A DNA stretch of 64,000 bases from Sipunculus nudus. Its lineage: Eukaryota > Annelida > Sipuncula > Golfingiida > Sipunculidae. The position numbers and the translations under genes were made by a program. The stretch spans positions 7,997,519 through 8,061,518 of the forward strand of contig CM049306.1 of assembly GCA_026874595.1 (NCBI GenBank), written 5' to 3'. Of the stretch, positions 40,401-50,255 are shown piece by piece. The notes below the pieces were generated by a model, which ran no database searches, was not told where the DNA came from, and was given only the letters and a program-made list of their open reading frames with translations. Numbering within the stretch: position 1 is the stretch's first letter; each line of letters opens with the position of its first letter.

Positions 40401-43400
40401 GTAACCTGCTGCCTGCACTGATGCAACATCTAACCCTGCTGTATACGCATTTATACTCACAATGATGTGAAAATCTAGCATTATTATATACATACATTTC
40501 ATCTCATTATTGTTCCTCCAGTGTTTCATTAGAAATAAGTATATAATGTGAAAAATTAATATTATTGAGCACTTATTTAATTATTTTTCAAAAGGATATA
40601 CCATTTATTATACATGTTAAAGATTATCAATTAGAATAAGGGACATCCCCAGTAAAACTACCTCATGTATCTTTATAAACTTTGTATTTATCAGCATAAC
40701 TGTACAGGATGTTACATAATCTGCTAATGATAACATGTACAGCGGTGGCTAGAACTGGACTAGTAAGCCCAAGGCATACTAACACACTTTTAACCAAGTA
40801 CCCTAAAGCTAGCACAAATCGGTGCTTTTTCCACTCCAATTTGGTCAAAATCTGTTACAGCGAACCAGATGGAGACCACTCATAAGTGTTGGAAGAAGGA
40901 ATGTATTACATGATGGCAAGTTTACTTGTCATTAGTCACAGTATATAACAACTGGAATTCTGCCAAAAGCATTTTGTATGGATGTAATGCGTGCCTGGTA
41001 TATATGCATATTAACTAACGGTAACATATTCTGCATTGATATGATAAATTATATAAAAGTAAGATAAATAACTTCAGCTGTGACAAGTGAAAGGATAATA
41101 AAGCAATGTACATATATTTCTATGAATATGCATAAATTCTACTGATATCATCAAAGGAAAACATTAAACAAGTGTCAGAGAGAACAAAACTGTCACAAGA
41201 AAGCAAAATATGCTTTACTAGATGGGATAGTATAAATTATTCTTACTGAAATACTGGTCTACTTTAACAAATGTTTTCATACAGATCTCTGGTTACTGTA
41301 TACAGAATGGGGTATATTGTAGAAGAGGAGGGGTATAAGCCAGTCCCTTAAGACAGAGAACAGAGATTTACAGGTTTCAATTGAGTCCCCTCAAGAAATT
41401 GCTCTAAGGAACAGGATATGTGGTCCTGTAAAAATTTGCTCATACCAAACTGCCTTAAAATATCTGCAATAGTCAAAATATTTAATCAGAAAAAAAATCA
41501 GATATATATAAAACCTTCTATCCTCACACCCATGAATCCAAAACTTTAATATTCTAACTGAAGATAGATAAACTTTCAGGACAAAGATAGATAAACGTTA
41601 AAATTCCAAAATTAAAGATTAGATTGAATGATAGTGATAATATTCCTTTAAAAAAATAAGTCCTTCAAACTCAGAAAGCTTTACAATGTAAGACTGTACA
41701 TGTATAATTTAGTTTCCAATCAGGGAACCTATTAAATGTAACCTCCGCTAGATGGCTCCAGGTTGAACACACTGGACCATGACAAGTCCAGAAAAGCCAA
41801 TCGGCCACTAAGGTACCTCCGTTACACAGCTTGTGCTCGCCAGCAGTCATTTGACCGGCAACAACTACACTGCACGCATATGCCCTTTAAATTGCTCCAT
41901 ATAGTGTAGATCTAAGAAAAGGATTACATACTATCTACATCTTGGCAAAAGGGAAAACAGGATATTAACATCATGACTTTCAAAATTGCTTAATGTCAGA
42001 CTCTTTATTACTTAGAGTATAATTTTTGGCAACTGGTAAGGTCAAGTCTTCCTGGCAGATGCAATATCCAATACTGCCTTGGCATAGAGCACACATTTCT
42101 ATGCCTTTTTTCACTCTCATTAATAAAGCTGTTTATTCTTTTAAATTTTAAATGATATAGAATGCATTAATTGTACCGAAATGAAAGGTCTACTACCAAG
42201 TCTGACCAATATCAGATAGACACTGTTGTAATGCAACTTAAATATATTTGTTATGCAAGTAACTTTTATGTACAAGCAAATTTTTAAGAATGTTTCTCAT
42301 GAAATTTATAAATATTCCAACATTAAAGGAAAAGTTTACAATGCTTAACATCAGAATGTGACAGAAATCAGGATAGGATGATTAAGTATGCAGAAACCTA
42401 CCTGAACTTGACAACAACATTCTTCTTGTCCTGTGTCTGTGGGACAAACATCTGTGAACACGTCATCATGTTCCATAATCCACTCTGGGATACAGTCGTC
42501 ATTATAGTCCTCCTGTCTTGGAAGATGGACTCTTCCACCCTCCTCCTCATCAGTTGCTGGCACTGGAGTTTTGTCCTCATTAGGGGAGCTCCACTCTGGA
42601 TAAACCTGGCCAAAGTCAGACCAGGAATAACTGTGGGTTAGCCCACTGGATTTAGGGGTGGGGAAAGAGAAAAGATTATTAATTTCCCCAGAATTATCCA
42701 GCCTGTCCCCTGAATAGCTCCAGATTGGATCAAACTGACCTCCTGTACTCCAAATTCTTGATGTTCCATCCATGGAACATCCCCAGTTAAGAGCATCTCT
42801 GTTTGTCTCTCCTGTAAAACTCTCATAGTCACTACTAGACTCCTGACCTTTGTCTATGTAATTCAAAGGCTCCTCCTCCGATTCTCTCCTGACCTTATCT
42901 ATGTCTGCAAACAGCCACTCCACCGCCGGGTCAATGTCACCATCACTAATGATGGGTGTCATTCCACCTTCGTCCTCATCAAAACAAGTCCAACAAGTGC
43001 CAATCATTGCTAATTCATCAACGTCCTCCATTTCTGGCACACAGACCTCCTTCACCATCTCAACTTCAGAACAAGCCCGCTCTGGTTGGTCATCTAACTC
43101 CAAAGAATCTCCAGTCTGAGCATACTTCTCACGAGTTTTCTCCACTTTGAACTTTGGGATGAATGCTGCTGAACTCAAAGCCTTACTATGATTCCAGTAT
43201 GGCTGATACTGCCGAGCTGATGTGGGGCTAAGGATTGATGCAGTGCTTGCTTCAGCTGCATTTTTCTGCATCTGGGAGAGATGGTCTCCCTCTTCCACCT
43301 CCTCTTCTTCATCCTCCTTGGAGATGGGTTTGAAATGTGTGTGAGAGGACACAAGAATATTCCCCAAATCTGAGCCCTGATCCTTTGTGTCTTCAGCCAA

Positions 43401-46400
43401 ACCCAGTTGCTGGAGAATATGAGGCTCTGATTTATATAAATATTTCACCTGCACAAACTTACGGGTCTGGTTTAATGGGTCTTGGGGTGAAACTACTGAC
43501 CTAGGTAACAAACAAGGATCACTTCTGACATGAGGTAAATTGTTTGATGGGACTGAGGGTCTGAAGGCTGAATTTTCCGACTGCAACAACTCTGTTGCAT
43601 TTTGAGATACCCCCTGGGTTGGACTACTTGCAGAGGGCTCCAGACAAAGAGAGTCAATGTCTGGACTACTCGGAGGAGACCCATCTTCTGTGTACACCCA
43701 ACAGTTATTATTTCCTGAAGGCTGGTCAAAAGATTTCAATCCAAGTTTTTGCTTCCATGTTTCATCAAATGCAGTTGAAGCCATCTCACCTCCGTATACA
43801 CCTCCCTTGAGAAATGAGAAGTTGTTGCCTGTTCTTACTGCACTGTTGTTAAGAGTTATGCTCAAGCTAACAAGATGATGCTGGATTTGTTCAATGGTGC
43901 TGGGCCTTTCACATATGTCTGATTTCCAATGAAGATTAACATCCCAAAGATGACAAGTTAGATGGTCTTCTTTATGTGGGGACAGATGACACCTGATAGC
44001 ATGAAATATACTGCTGTCTGGTGATGGAGAATGAAACTGCAGAACATGTTTCTCAAGTGGAGGCGAGTCCACTTTGAACATGTTGCTGTCTTGTGAGGGC
44101 GGTCTCATGTCTGTCCCTGCTGTTATGCTGTTTTGCCAAACATACGTCCAGTCAGATGCAGGGGGTAGATACCCTGAATTTTGCATAGATAAGGCAGGCC
44201 AACCCCACTGACTTTCGTAGAAGTTGGAATGTGTATCACAGGGAGCATGCTCAGAGTCTCTATTGCAAAGAGAATCAAAGTCTTTGCCCAAACCTGGGAA
44301 GACTTCTTCAGAGAACAGACTGGACCCAACCAAATGATCCGTCAATTCTTTTAAGTCTTCTTTTTCATTGACTTCCACAATATGATCAAAAGCCCTTGAC
44401 CCTGGGCGTGACGTGTGGAAGAGATCTGGAGTATTGAGGTAAAAGTTTCCCTTTAAAATATTTCCTTGGGACCAATCTGATCCTTCAGCAGGTACAAAGG
44501 GTGACTGTTCAGATTCTAATGGTGGATCAGGCAGTGGACTCAGTAACTCAGCACTACCTTGTTCCTGTTTTGCTTCAGGAAATGTCTCAAACTGATCTTC
44601 TGAAGCAGACCTGCTGATGAAGATTTCTTCTGGGAAGCTAATATCAAACAGGTTATTGTTACATTCCTTGGGCTCTGCATCATCACAATAACTGTTTTCT
44701 TCAGAAAACACGTCTTCAAGATTCAAACGACGCTGAAACATATCCTCAAGCTGATCCACATTGGCAAACTTTTCCTTTAAACTCCTCCTTCTGTAAAGCC
44801 TTCTACTGGGACGAGGAGAAGCACAAAATAAACGCTCCAAAGGCTCTGTGTACCATGCATGGTCTTCTTTAGTGTTGTCCTCGGAATCATCCAACCCAAG
44901 ATCCGAGTCTTCACATGACCTTGAATCATCTGACCAAATTGTTGGATGGTGATATTCATAGATGCCTTCCAAAGGACTCTTTGCCAAATTAAAAGGGCTG
45001 TGGTCTGTTATTTGGGAGTTCTCACCTAACTCTTCAGCAAGGGTTAGTTTTGGCACAATGAATGTTGGCTTTGGTGCATTTAATTCTGGCCAACTATAAA
45101 CACGGCTCCCCCTGAAAACAGCATGGCCTCTTACATCAGGTCTTCTGATGATGCTGCCAAGGAGGCGAGATGTTGAATCACTGGTGAGTTTTGGAGGAGT
45201 ATCCAGAACTGCTGATAATACTTTCTCCAGGTCAATCTCATCTTGTGTTCCAAAACAGGCCTCCTTATGAACCACTGCTCTGTTTCCCTTTTCTCCATCC
45301 TTACAAGTGCAATCTTCTTCCCTGCATCCAGACGTCGTCAAGAGCTGTTCATCAGAACAATCCATAAAGTTACCTTCATCATGTCCTGCCTCGTCTTTTA
45401 CAGATTTCCTTTCTCCTTCACTGTCGGAGTGACAGCTGGATTTAGACACTACCTCGGCCCACACCACTTCAGATTTGGAAGCTTGTGAGTTACCACTTGT
45501 GTTTAGCTCATCAACGCCAGCTCCAGAGAGTGCGGGGAAGGCTTGGTAGTACCTGTTCATGGGGTTAAAAAGGAATTTTCGGTAAAAATAATAAAAATGA
45601 GCCTAAATACATCACACAGACTTAATCACAAAGAGAACAAGACAATCATTGAAGCTGTGAATGAAACTGTTATTCTGAACATTCCAAACAAACATTCAAA
45701 GGATGTCATTTACAAAGCATTATTTTATATAAATTTCAGTATAAGCTAATGTCTTTTTAAAGCAACTGATATCTCTGTCAAAATATTTGACAATTTCAAG
45801 TAGTTCATTATATTCAGGTCTACATCTTGTGAACCATGACTAGCTAAACTTTGAAATTCATGAGTTTTTCAGTAATCTCACCTCTGAGCAGGGTCCTTGG
45901 TGTTGTCTTCCTCTGCAACAGGTGGGGGTGAATCACCTTCATTTTCACTCTCATGTGCCTTAACTGGCTCATCAGCTACAATTTAAAATTACATAAAACA
46001 AAATACAATACACAATACAAAGAGTCATGATCGTTCATAGAAAATACAAAACCCACATGACTTTTTGTCACCTTTCAAGTACTAACATAATTTTGAATTT
46101 AACAACTAGAATTCTTTTAGTCATTTTGTCAATGGTACATGACATAATGAAAATGATTTTTATAACACACAATTTATGTTTGCTGATTAAACATTACTCT
46201 GTGACTTTCTGGCTGATGACTTTGATGCCAGTTGTCCCTATATCAAGAAAGCAAAAATATGCATAACGGTGGACAATGAATAGGATGCTGGAAACAATAG
46301 TGCCAGGTACCTACTTTGTTCAGATGTGTATCTGAGAGAAACAATAATCAAGAACTCAGTCAGGAAATCAGTCAAAAGGACACCTTTAGCAGACTCGTGC

Positions 46401-47415
46401 TGAGCTAACATTTCCCTAACAGGACCAAGCAGGACTTAACAAAATCCTCACAAAAATTTCCTCCTTTCCTACTGCCTTAGTGTTACACAGTCTGTGAACT
46501 ATGAAGATAGGAAATAAGTCAAAGTGTCAATTAATTTTTCATATTAAAGTTTATATTTATATCTAAACATTGGCATAAGATGACCCCATAGGTCCATGTG
46601 TCAACTACCTACAGAAGAAACTTACCTTCTGTGTAAGTGCTTTGTTCCTTCAGCTTCAAGTACAGCTCATCAACTAACTTCTTAATTCCTGTATCCTAAT
46701 TGAGAGATAATACCGGCCATGATACCTGAATTTATTGTATTAAATAAAACATTAATTTGTAAAAATTAACCAGAAAAGTGCAAACAATTTCAAATAATTC
46801 CTTGTTAGCATCTTTGTGAGAAAGAATCATCATACCTCTGTGCATCTATCATAGCATAATTCAAATTACTTGACAATATTCCTAAACATACAAAGCTTTC
46901 TGTTATGTATTTAACAGGAGAAATAACTTTAAAAAGAAGACATTTTACATTATTGGTTATTTCAAATATTCATTAATGATGCAATGACCAGTGACTCTCA
47001 ATGCTCAGTGGAAATGGATTTAAAACATTTGCCATTTAAATCTGACAAATATAAAACCTGCATCTCGATCACATGCTAAACAATGAATAGCTTGTATTAT
47101 CTTATTGCTTTATCTTCAGGTAATATGAGATAATGTCTGATCAGTGTGTCTTATCTAGATGTGTACCTCATCTGTGACTGAGAGCAGACATTGAACTGCG
47201 GCCATCTTCTTCAGTTCCTCCTCATCAGGAAAGCTCTTCTTCCTGCTGGCTCGCTTCAAGTAGCCTTTCCTGGGGAGGAGTCTTCCTGGGAAGGAGTAAT
47301 TATCAGCATCCAGCACATCCCAGTCAAATGGGTCCTGCTGCAGGATGCTGAGAATGTAGCGCGTGTAGATGACCGCATCTATGCCCCGCATCTCAAGCTC
47401 CTGGCCCAGCCATGT
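25234..47415 (-). CDS. KIAA0232: KIAA0232 homologue with C-terminal CCCH zinc fingers; eight-exon gene model, 5' partial
   Basis: Exons in transcript order are 47415-47167, 46695-46626, 45975-45882, 45552-42402, 38348-38207, 29945-29789, 29140-29047 and 25419-25234. All seven introns have GT-AG ends and the phases (0,1,2,0,1,2,0) agree, giving 4,143 nt: 1,380 residues plus stop. The N-terminal TWLGQELEMRGIDAVIYTRY block, the GIKKLVDEL helix, YYQAFPALS, GGVYGG and SHTHFKPIS match vertebrate KIAA0232 (about 1,395 aa, DUF4603) as I remember it. The middle is long, acidic and low in complexity, probably disordered. The C-terminus carries two CCCH fingers (residues 1242-1259 and 1266-1284), DEFPQLG (1310-1316) and a basic tail. 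The molecular function of the family is not established; CCCH fingers usually bind RNA, so an RNA-linked role is inference. The exon before TWLGQ, with the start codon, was not found. Confidence 0.9.
25420..29046. other. KIAA0232 last intron with decayed D-like repeats
   Basis: Contains a CT microsatellite near 25,451. D-type remnants lie at about 26,160-26,565 (with a residual AGTATCCCCGACTTCTCAG like the D hairpin), 27,040-27,230 and 28,040-28,240 (each with GACAGAC-type runs). The plus-strand 128-aa frame at 27,494-27,880 resembles nothing known and is not called. Confidence 0.5.
29047..29140 (-). CDS. KIAA0232: KIAA0232 exon g: DEFPQLG motif exon
   Basis: Ninety-four nt, phase 2 in and phase 0 out, residues 1288-1319, reading SETSDVETGDTRDTKADFNL and then DHDEFPQLGTSL. 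Acceptor is TTTTGCAG|TGAAAC and donor TTG|GTATGT. FPxLG-type short motifs occur in disordered parts of several RNA-associated proteins, so a docking role is possible but unproven. The 186-aa minus-strand ORF at 28,484-29,044 only overlaps the end of this exon and runs on into intron. Confidence 0.8.
29789..29945 (-). CDS. KIAA0232: KIAA0232 exon f: tandem CCCH zinc fingers
   Basis: One hundred fifty-seven nt, phase 1 in and phase 2 out, residues 1236-1287. Finger 1 is C-x7-C-x4-C-x3-H (Cys1242, Cys1250, Cys1255, His1259). Finger 2 is C-x7-C-x5-C-x3-H (Cys1266, Cys1274, Cys1280, His1284), ending in HGYP. The fingers are six residues apart. Acceptor TTTTCAG|GCCCAAG joins to the G left by exon e to make Gly. 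The donor AAG|GTACGT leaves AG, which makes Ser with the next exon. The paired fingers suggest RNA binding. That they belong to this gene, and not to a separate one in the same introns, rests on exact phase agreement on both sides. Confidence 0.85.
30077..31991 (-). mobile_element. D-family element, first part of a split copy (3' end in minus orientation)
   Basis: The minus-orientation 3' end is the ATIR remnant GTGATACTC, hairpin GGCACC-TGC-GGTGCC (30,104-30,090), nine bases, CTAG (30,080-30,077) and host T. The body is a tandem array with a period of about 287 bp. Similarity to the intact copy at 53,988-56,240 stops at GTATTAA (31,991) and resumes at 37,611. The summed length of about 2.28 kb agrees with 2,253 bp for the intact copy. 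Confidence 0.75.
30230..31720. repeat. 287-bp tandem array rich in TGACCTTTGACCT motifs
   Basis: The CTAATTTTTGGACAG motif recurs at 30,361, 30,649, 30,931, 31,220 and 31,509 (steps of 282-289). Each unit has one or two TGACCTTGACCTTTGACCT blocks, which hold a DR1 (AGGTCA-A-AGGTCA on the minus strand) and TCAAGGTCA. It lies in a KIAA0232 intron. Confidence 0.85.
32220..33640. repeat. Degenerate ~350-bp repeat with ACCTGTACAGGT palindromes
   Basis: Palindromes TTACCTGTACAGGTAA (32,542-32,557) and CTCACCTGTACAGGTGAG (32,895-32,912), a third near 33,259 (CTCACCTGCACAGGTAAG) and a remnant near 33,590 are spaced by roughly 330-365 bp. Each is followed by AGGTAAAT runs. The palindromes contain CAGGTA/CAGGTG E-box-like cores. 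Confidence 0.6.
33780..34260. promoter_or_regulatory. Candidate regulatory island in the intron
   Basis: CpG-richer than its surroundings, with a CCAAT box (34,084), TGACGC motifs near 34,052-34,066, and two copies of GGTTCACGTGACTG (34,112 and 34,167), each followed by GTCTGGCGTGTTTATT. The TCACGTGAC E-box is a USF/MITF-type site. Direction and target are unknown. No exon follows that I can recognise. Confidence 0.35.
34270..34360. repeat. G23 run and 34-bp tandem duplication
   Basis: Twenty-three consecutive G (34,270-34,292) are followed by two identical units beginning AGTTACCTGGAAACATCC and ending CACGTCATGCA plus spacer (34,293 and 34,327). The G run could fold as a quadruplex or mark uncertain sequencing. 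Confidence 0.85.
34400..37490. other. No gene recognised; relatively CpG-rich, repeat-poor sequence
   Basis: A CA microsatellite lies near 36,475. An NRF1-like TGCGCATGC lies near 35,781. No open frame resembles a protein. Confidence 0.4.
37523..37610. repeat. Short GC-rich element with GGGCTTTA/TAAAGCC(C) ends
   Basis: GGGCTTTA at 37,523-37,530 and its inverse TAAAGCCC at 37,604-37,611 enclose two direct copies of GCGCGCCC-x-GGCGGGCGTT. It sits at the right edge of the 5.6-kb insertion and could be its own small element. Confidence 0.45.
37611..37978 (-). mobile_element. D-family element, second part of split copy (5' end)
   Basis: Continues the D body with GGTGGCGCCACCAG (37,642) and 'tcctagtaaaggtcatgacc'. 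The D 5' end in minus orientation is TT plus the hairpin at 37,976-37,950: outer 8 bp GTATCCCC/GGGGATAC, a mismatch, inner GAC/GTC and a 3-nt loop. Confidence 0.75.
38207..38348 (-). CDS. KIAA0232: KIAA0232 exon e: EEIWL motif exon
   Basis: One hundred forty-two nt, phase 0 in and phase 1 out, residues 1189-1235, including VVYSSDLEEIWLNSGPPFEI. A poly-T tract and TTTCAG precede it; the donor is TTGG|GTAGGT. The short acidic EEIWL stretch resembles the last residues of the vertebrate protein as I remember it (an EEELF-type end). If so, the vertebrate chain stops about here while this gene continues. It is not visible as a long ORF; frame and splice sites support it. Confidence 0.82.
38400..42350. 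other. KIAA0232 intron; no further feature recognised
   Basis: AT-rich. A stretch at 38,430-38,600 contains, on the minus strand, GCGACCCGGGTTTGACCCCC, faintly tRNA-B-box-like, but no A box or tail was found. The rest shows no long frames or clear repeats. Confidence 0.5.
42402..45552 (-). CDS. KIAA0232: KIAA0232 large central exon
   Basis: One 3,151-nt exon encoding residues 139-1188. The acceptor CATGAACAG|G makes an AGG (Arg) junction codon before YYQAFPALSG, so the ATG at 45,560 is intronic rather than the start. The donor CAG|GTAGGT follows ECCCQVQ in phase 0; the ORF's last 16 residues are intron read-through. Visible features are a basic patch RPSRRLYRRRSLKEKF, many Ser/Asp/Glu-rich stretches, GGVYGG near residue 723, SSHTHFKPIS near 870 followed by a KEDEEEEVEEGD acidic run, and a tryptophan-rich acidic end (EWIMEHDDVF). 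Islands of similarity to vertebrate KIAA0232 sit in otherwise divergent sequence. Long single exons are typical of such disordered scaffolds. Overlapping ORFs on both strands here are shadows. Confidence 0.93.
45882..45975 (-). CDS. KIAA0232: KIAA0232 exon c: acidic linker
   Basis: Ninety-four nt, phase 1 in and phase 2 out, encoding ADEPVKAHESENEGDSPPPV and an acidic continuation ending DPAQ. Acceptor is TTGTAG|CTGATG and donor CAGAG|GTGAGA. No domain is seen. The exon is accepted because it keeps the frame open between exon b and the YYQAFPALS exon and has good splice sites. Confidence 0.8.
46626..46695 (-). CDS. KIAA0232: KIAA0232 exon b: helix after the N-terminal domain
   Basis: Seventy nt, phase 0 in and phase 1 out, reading DTGIKKLVDELYLKLKEQ and then STYTE. 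It follows SVTDE of exon a, matching the vertebrate order of a conserved ASDE-SSGIE stretch and an acidic/leucine helix. Acceptor AATTAG|GATACA and donor GAAG|GTAAGT are good. It is too short to stand out as an ORF; phase and homology identify it. Confidence 0.85.
47167..47415 (-). CDS. KIAA0232: KIAA0232 exon a: conserved N-terminal domain
   Basis: Encodes residues 1-83 of the partial protein, from TWLGQELE to LLSVTDE. A pyrimidine-rich CTCCCTCCCTCCAG acceptor precedes ACATGG, and the donor is GAG|GTACAC; both are phase 0. This is the most conserved block of the family. An in-frame ATG lies 57 nt upstream of the acceptor, but the vertebrate protein has GPVQ before TWLG and the acceptor is strong, so I treat that ATG as intronic. 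A short first coding exon must lie farther upstream, in repeats or outside the window. Confidence 0.88.
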
Positions 47416-47859
47416 CTGGAGGGAGGGAGGGAGACTGGCGTTCACTGGCATACTGACCAGTGGGAACTTCATCAGGGAAACTTATCTCCTATTGGGTATT
47501 TAGCAGCTTGCCATTGTTGTCTTCAAGGGGATGGTTATGTTTACATCAGTATAAAAAGCCATAATTTCAGCTATACCCTGCAATACAATTATGCCTGGGT
47601 ATTCATGCCTGGGAGGTGTTGCTCTGGTTGTGGCTCTGGAATCTAACCCTTCCAGGCAAGGGTGAACCACCCAGTTAAATCTTAGGCTGCCATAGTCGAT
47701 TCCAGGTAGATTCCTTAAAAGCAATTCATCATATGTGCATGGGACCTTATCCTGTCATCATTCCTTCCCTGGCCAGTTCTCATGATAAGACTGTCCTGGA
47801 CCTGAAAAACAAAAACACAAATAATTAATGTTCAGTATGTAACTAGGGACCTGTGGGTC

Positions 47860-50250
47860 ATGGCACTCAGCTGATATTGATTATGAGACTATTTGTATGA
47901 AAACCATTATCAGGAAATGAAGCAACAGTTTTATTTTTTTGTAATATATCACTTTTTGACAAATATACTGCGATTCAAGTTGAGATTGGTACATACCCAT
48001 CAGGCATTCATATATATTTCAACCTTCGATGGCATTACTAAGTACCTTTTAGAGGATTAAATGTAATTTGTTTCCATCTGCTGGCCATGAATTTTAAAAT
48101 ATAAAGCTATCTGTTATGAATAAATATGCCAAATTTCAGGCTGATATATTAAATTCTTCCACACAAATAAGCAGGCACATACACAGTGCAAAAGTCATTG
48201 CAGGTGGTGACACCTGTCTTGTGAACGTGAAAGCCATCAATGAAGCATAGAGAGGTCAAAATATCAGACCAATACATCAAAGTTCCATTGAGTTGGAAGA
48301 ACTGGGCTGACCAGGCTTAGATGAGAAAGGCAGTTGCCCCCAGTGTACTGTGAAAAATTGCTGGCTCAAGCAAATGCACTGAGTGAACTCTTGACCCGCA
48401 CTTGGCTACACTGAGTGAACTTTTGACCTGAACCTGGCTGCACTGAGTGAACTCTTTACCTGTTGCATAATCTGACACAGTTGGCAGTCTGCCAAAGCTA
48501 TAAATAGAATGCAGCTAATGCATTGAGTGAACTCTTGACCTGCACCTGGCTAGACCTAGTGAATTTTTGACCTGTACCTGGCTGCACTGAGTGAAATCTT
48601 GACCTTTTGCATAATCTGACACAGTTGCCAGTCTGCCAAAGCTATAAATAGATCCATGCCAAAGCTATTAATAGAATGCAGCTACTACACTGAGTGAACT
48701 CTTGACCTGTTGCCTAATCTGCTACAGTTGGCAGTCTGCTAAAGCTATAAATAGACCCAGATTGACCTTTGGCCTGTTGCCAAATCTGAAATAGTGGTAG
48801 TCTGCCAAGCTATTTATAGATAAAGACACAATCTTGGCCTGTTGGTAAACCTGTTTGCACATACTGAAAGACTCTGGCTAAATGCTTTTTTTTTTAAGCT
48901 GATGTATTCATATGATTTTTACAACTAGGGTCTCAACGCTCAGCTGAATTTCTGTATATGAATTTTTTTAAAGAAATTTTTATGAATGACGGTCCTGTGA
49001 CCTTAACCAATGACCTTGTGACCAAAACTTCTGAGAACTTATTATCCCTGAACATGCAGCATGTAGATTATTGTAAAATTCTTTTAAAAAATTCGGGTCC
49101 AGTGACCTTGACCTCTGACCAGGTAACCTCAAAATCTACAGATTTCTCCCACTTTGGGCAAGTGAGCCATGAGTGAAAGATGGAATGTTTGGGATGAAGA
49201 GTGTGATTTACAGTTCTTCCACAATCATTATAAAGATATGACTTCTGTGACCTTCCCCTCTGACCTATGGACCCTGAAAATAAAAAAATTAAGTGGTCAT
49301 TAATTAATAAAGTATGAAGCCAATCTGTCTAGCCAAAGCATAATTATCATCCATAAACCATTTTGTGAATGGATGGGCCCTCTGCCTTGACCTTTGACCC
49401 AAAATAAAAAAGAATCTTCCCCTATTGGCTTGTGAGTAATATCCTGAAGATGGAAGGTTTTTGATGAAAAGTTTGGCTTGAAATGCATACACATTCCTTT
49501 TAAAGAAATGGGTCCTGTGGCCTTTACTGTTGGACCCTAAAATCTACAGGGTTCTTACTTTAGTGGTAAGCCATAGAAAAGTTAAGTTTGAAACCAATAT
49601 GTAAGACTAAACTGGAGTTATCATCTGGAAACTAATTTGTAAACAGACAGCCCTTGTGACCTTTGACCTTGTGACCCCAAATTCATTTATGCTCTCCCTA
49701 TATTGGCAAGTCAGCTAAATGTGCAAGTTGGAAATTTGGGGATGAAAAGCTTGGCTTAAAATGCAGCCATAATCTTTTTAAATAAGTGAGTCTTGTGACC
49801 TTGACCCTTGACCACATGACCCTAAAATCATATAGGTTCTTTCTTTAGTGGTTGACCATGTGTAAGTCATGTCTGAAATCCATATGTTATTCCACCCTGG
49901 AGTTATAATCTGGAAACAAATTTGTCTGGATGGACTGTTGGACAGACAGACAGATGAACAAACAGACAGACAGGGTGATTACTATAGGGCATCCACTTGT
50001 GTTCAATAAACACACCAGGTTTTGGGACACTAGAAGGAATCATAGCTGAGAAACTGACATGATTGTTGTCATTTTATAGTGAACAAGGCCTACAGGCCTA
50101 ATGCCAACCTGTGCAAAGTTTAGGAGTATGAATGGAGATTTATTTTTAAAATTTAATATTGATCCTCCTAGGACCTGCATATTTACCTTAGTCATTATGA
50201 TTTCAGCAAAATGGACGTTTCTGACCTGCAAGTTTTGGACTAGGACATTT
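47860..50250. repeat. E-type termini, CTGAGTGAACTC tandem repeats and F-type units
   Basis: E-like ends occur at 47,844-47,876 (AACTAGGGACCTGTGGGTCA) and 48,924-48,947. Between 48,350 and 48,850 lie repeats of CACTGAGTGAACTCTTGACC and 'cagtctgccaaagctataaatag'. From 48,980 to 49,900 F units with 'gtgaccttgacc' lead to a GACAGACAGACAG run (49,942-49,972). No gene. Confidence 0.6.
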
Positions 50251-50255
50251 TAAAA

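Noticed and set aside
45558-45560. ATG of the 1,069-aa ORF as the KIAA0232 start codon
   Set aside because: It is directly before a good AG acceptor (AACAG|G), and upstream exons with conserved N-terminal sequence join in phase, so this ATG is intronic.
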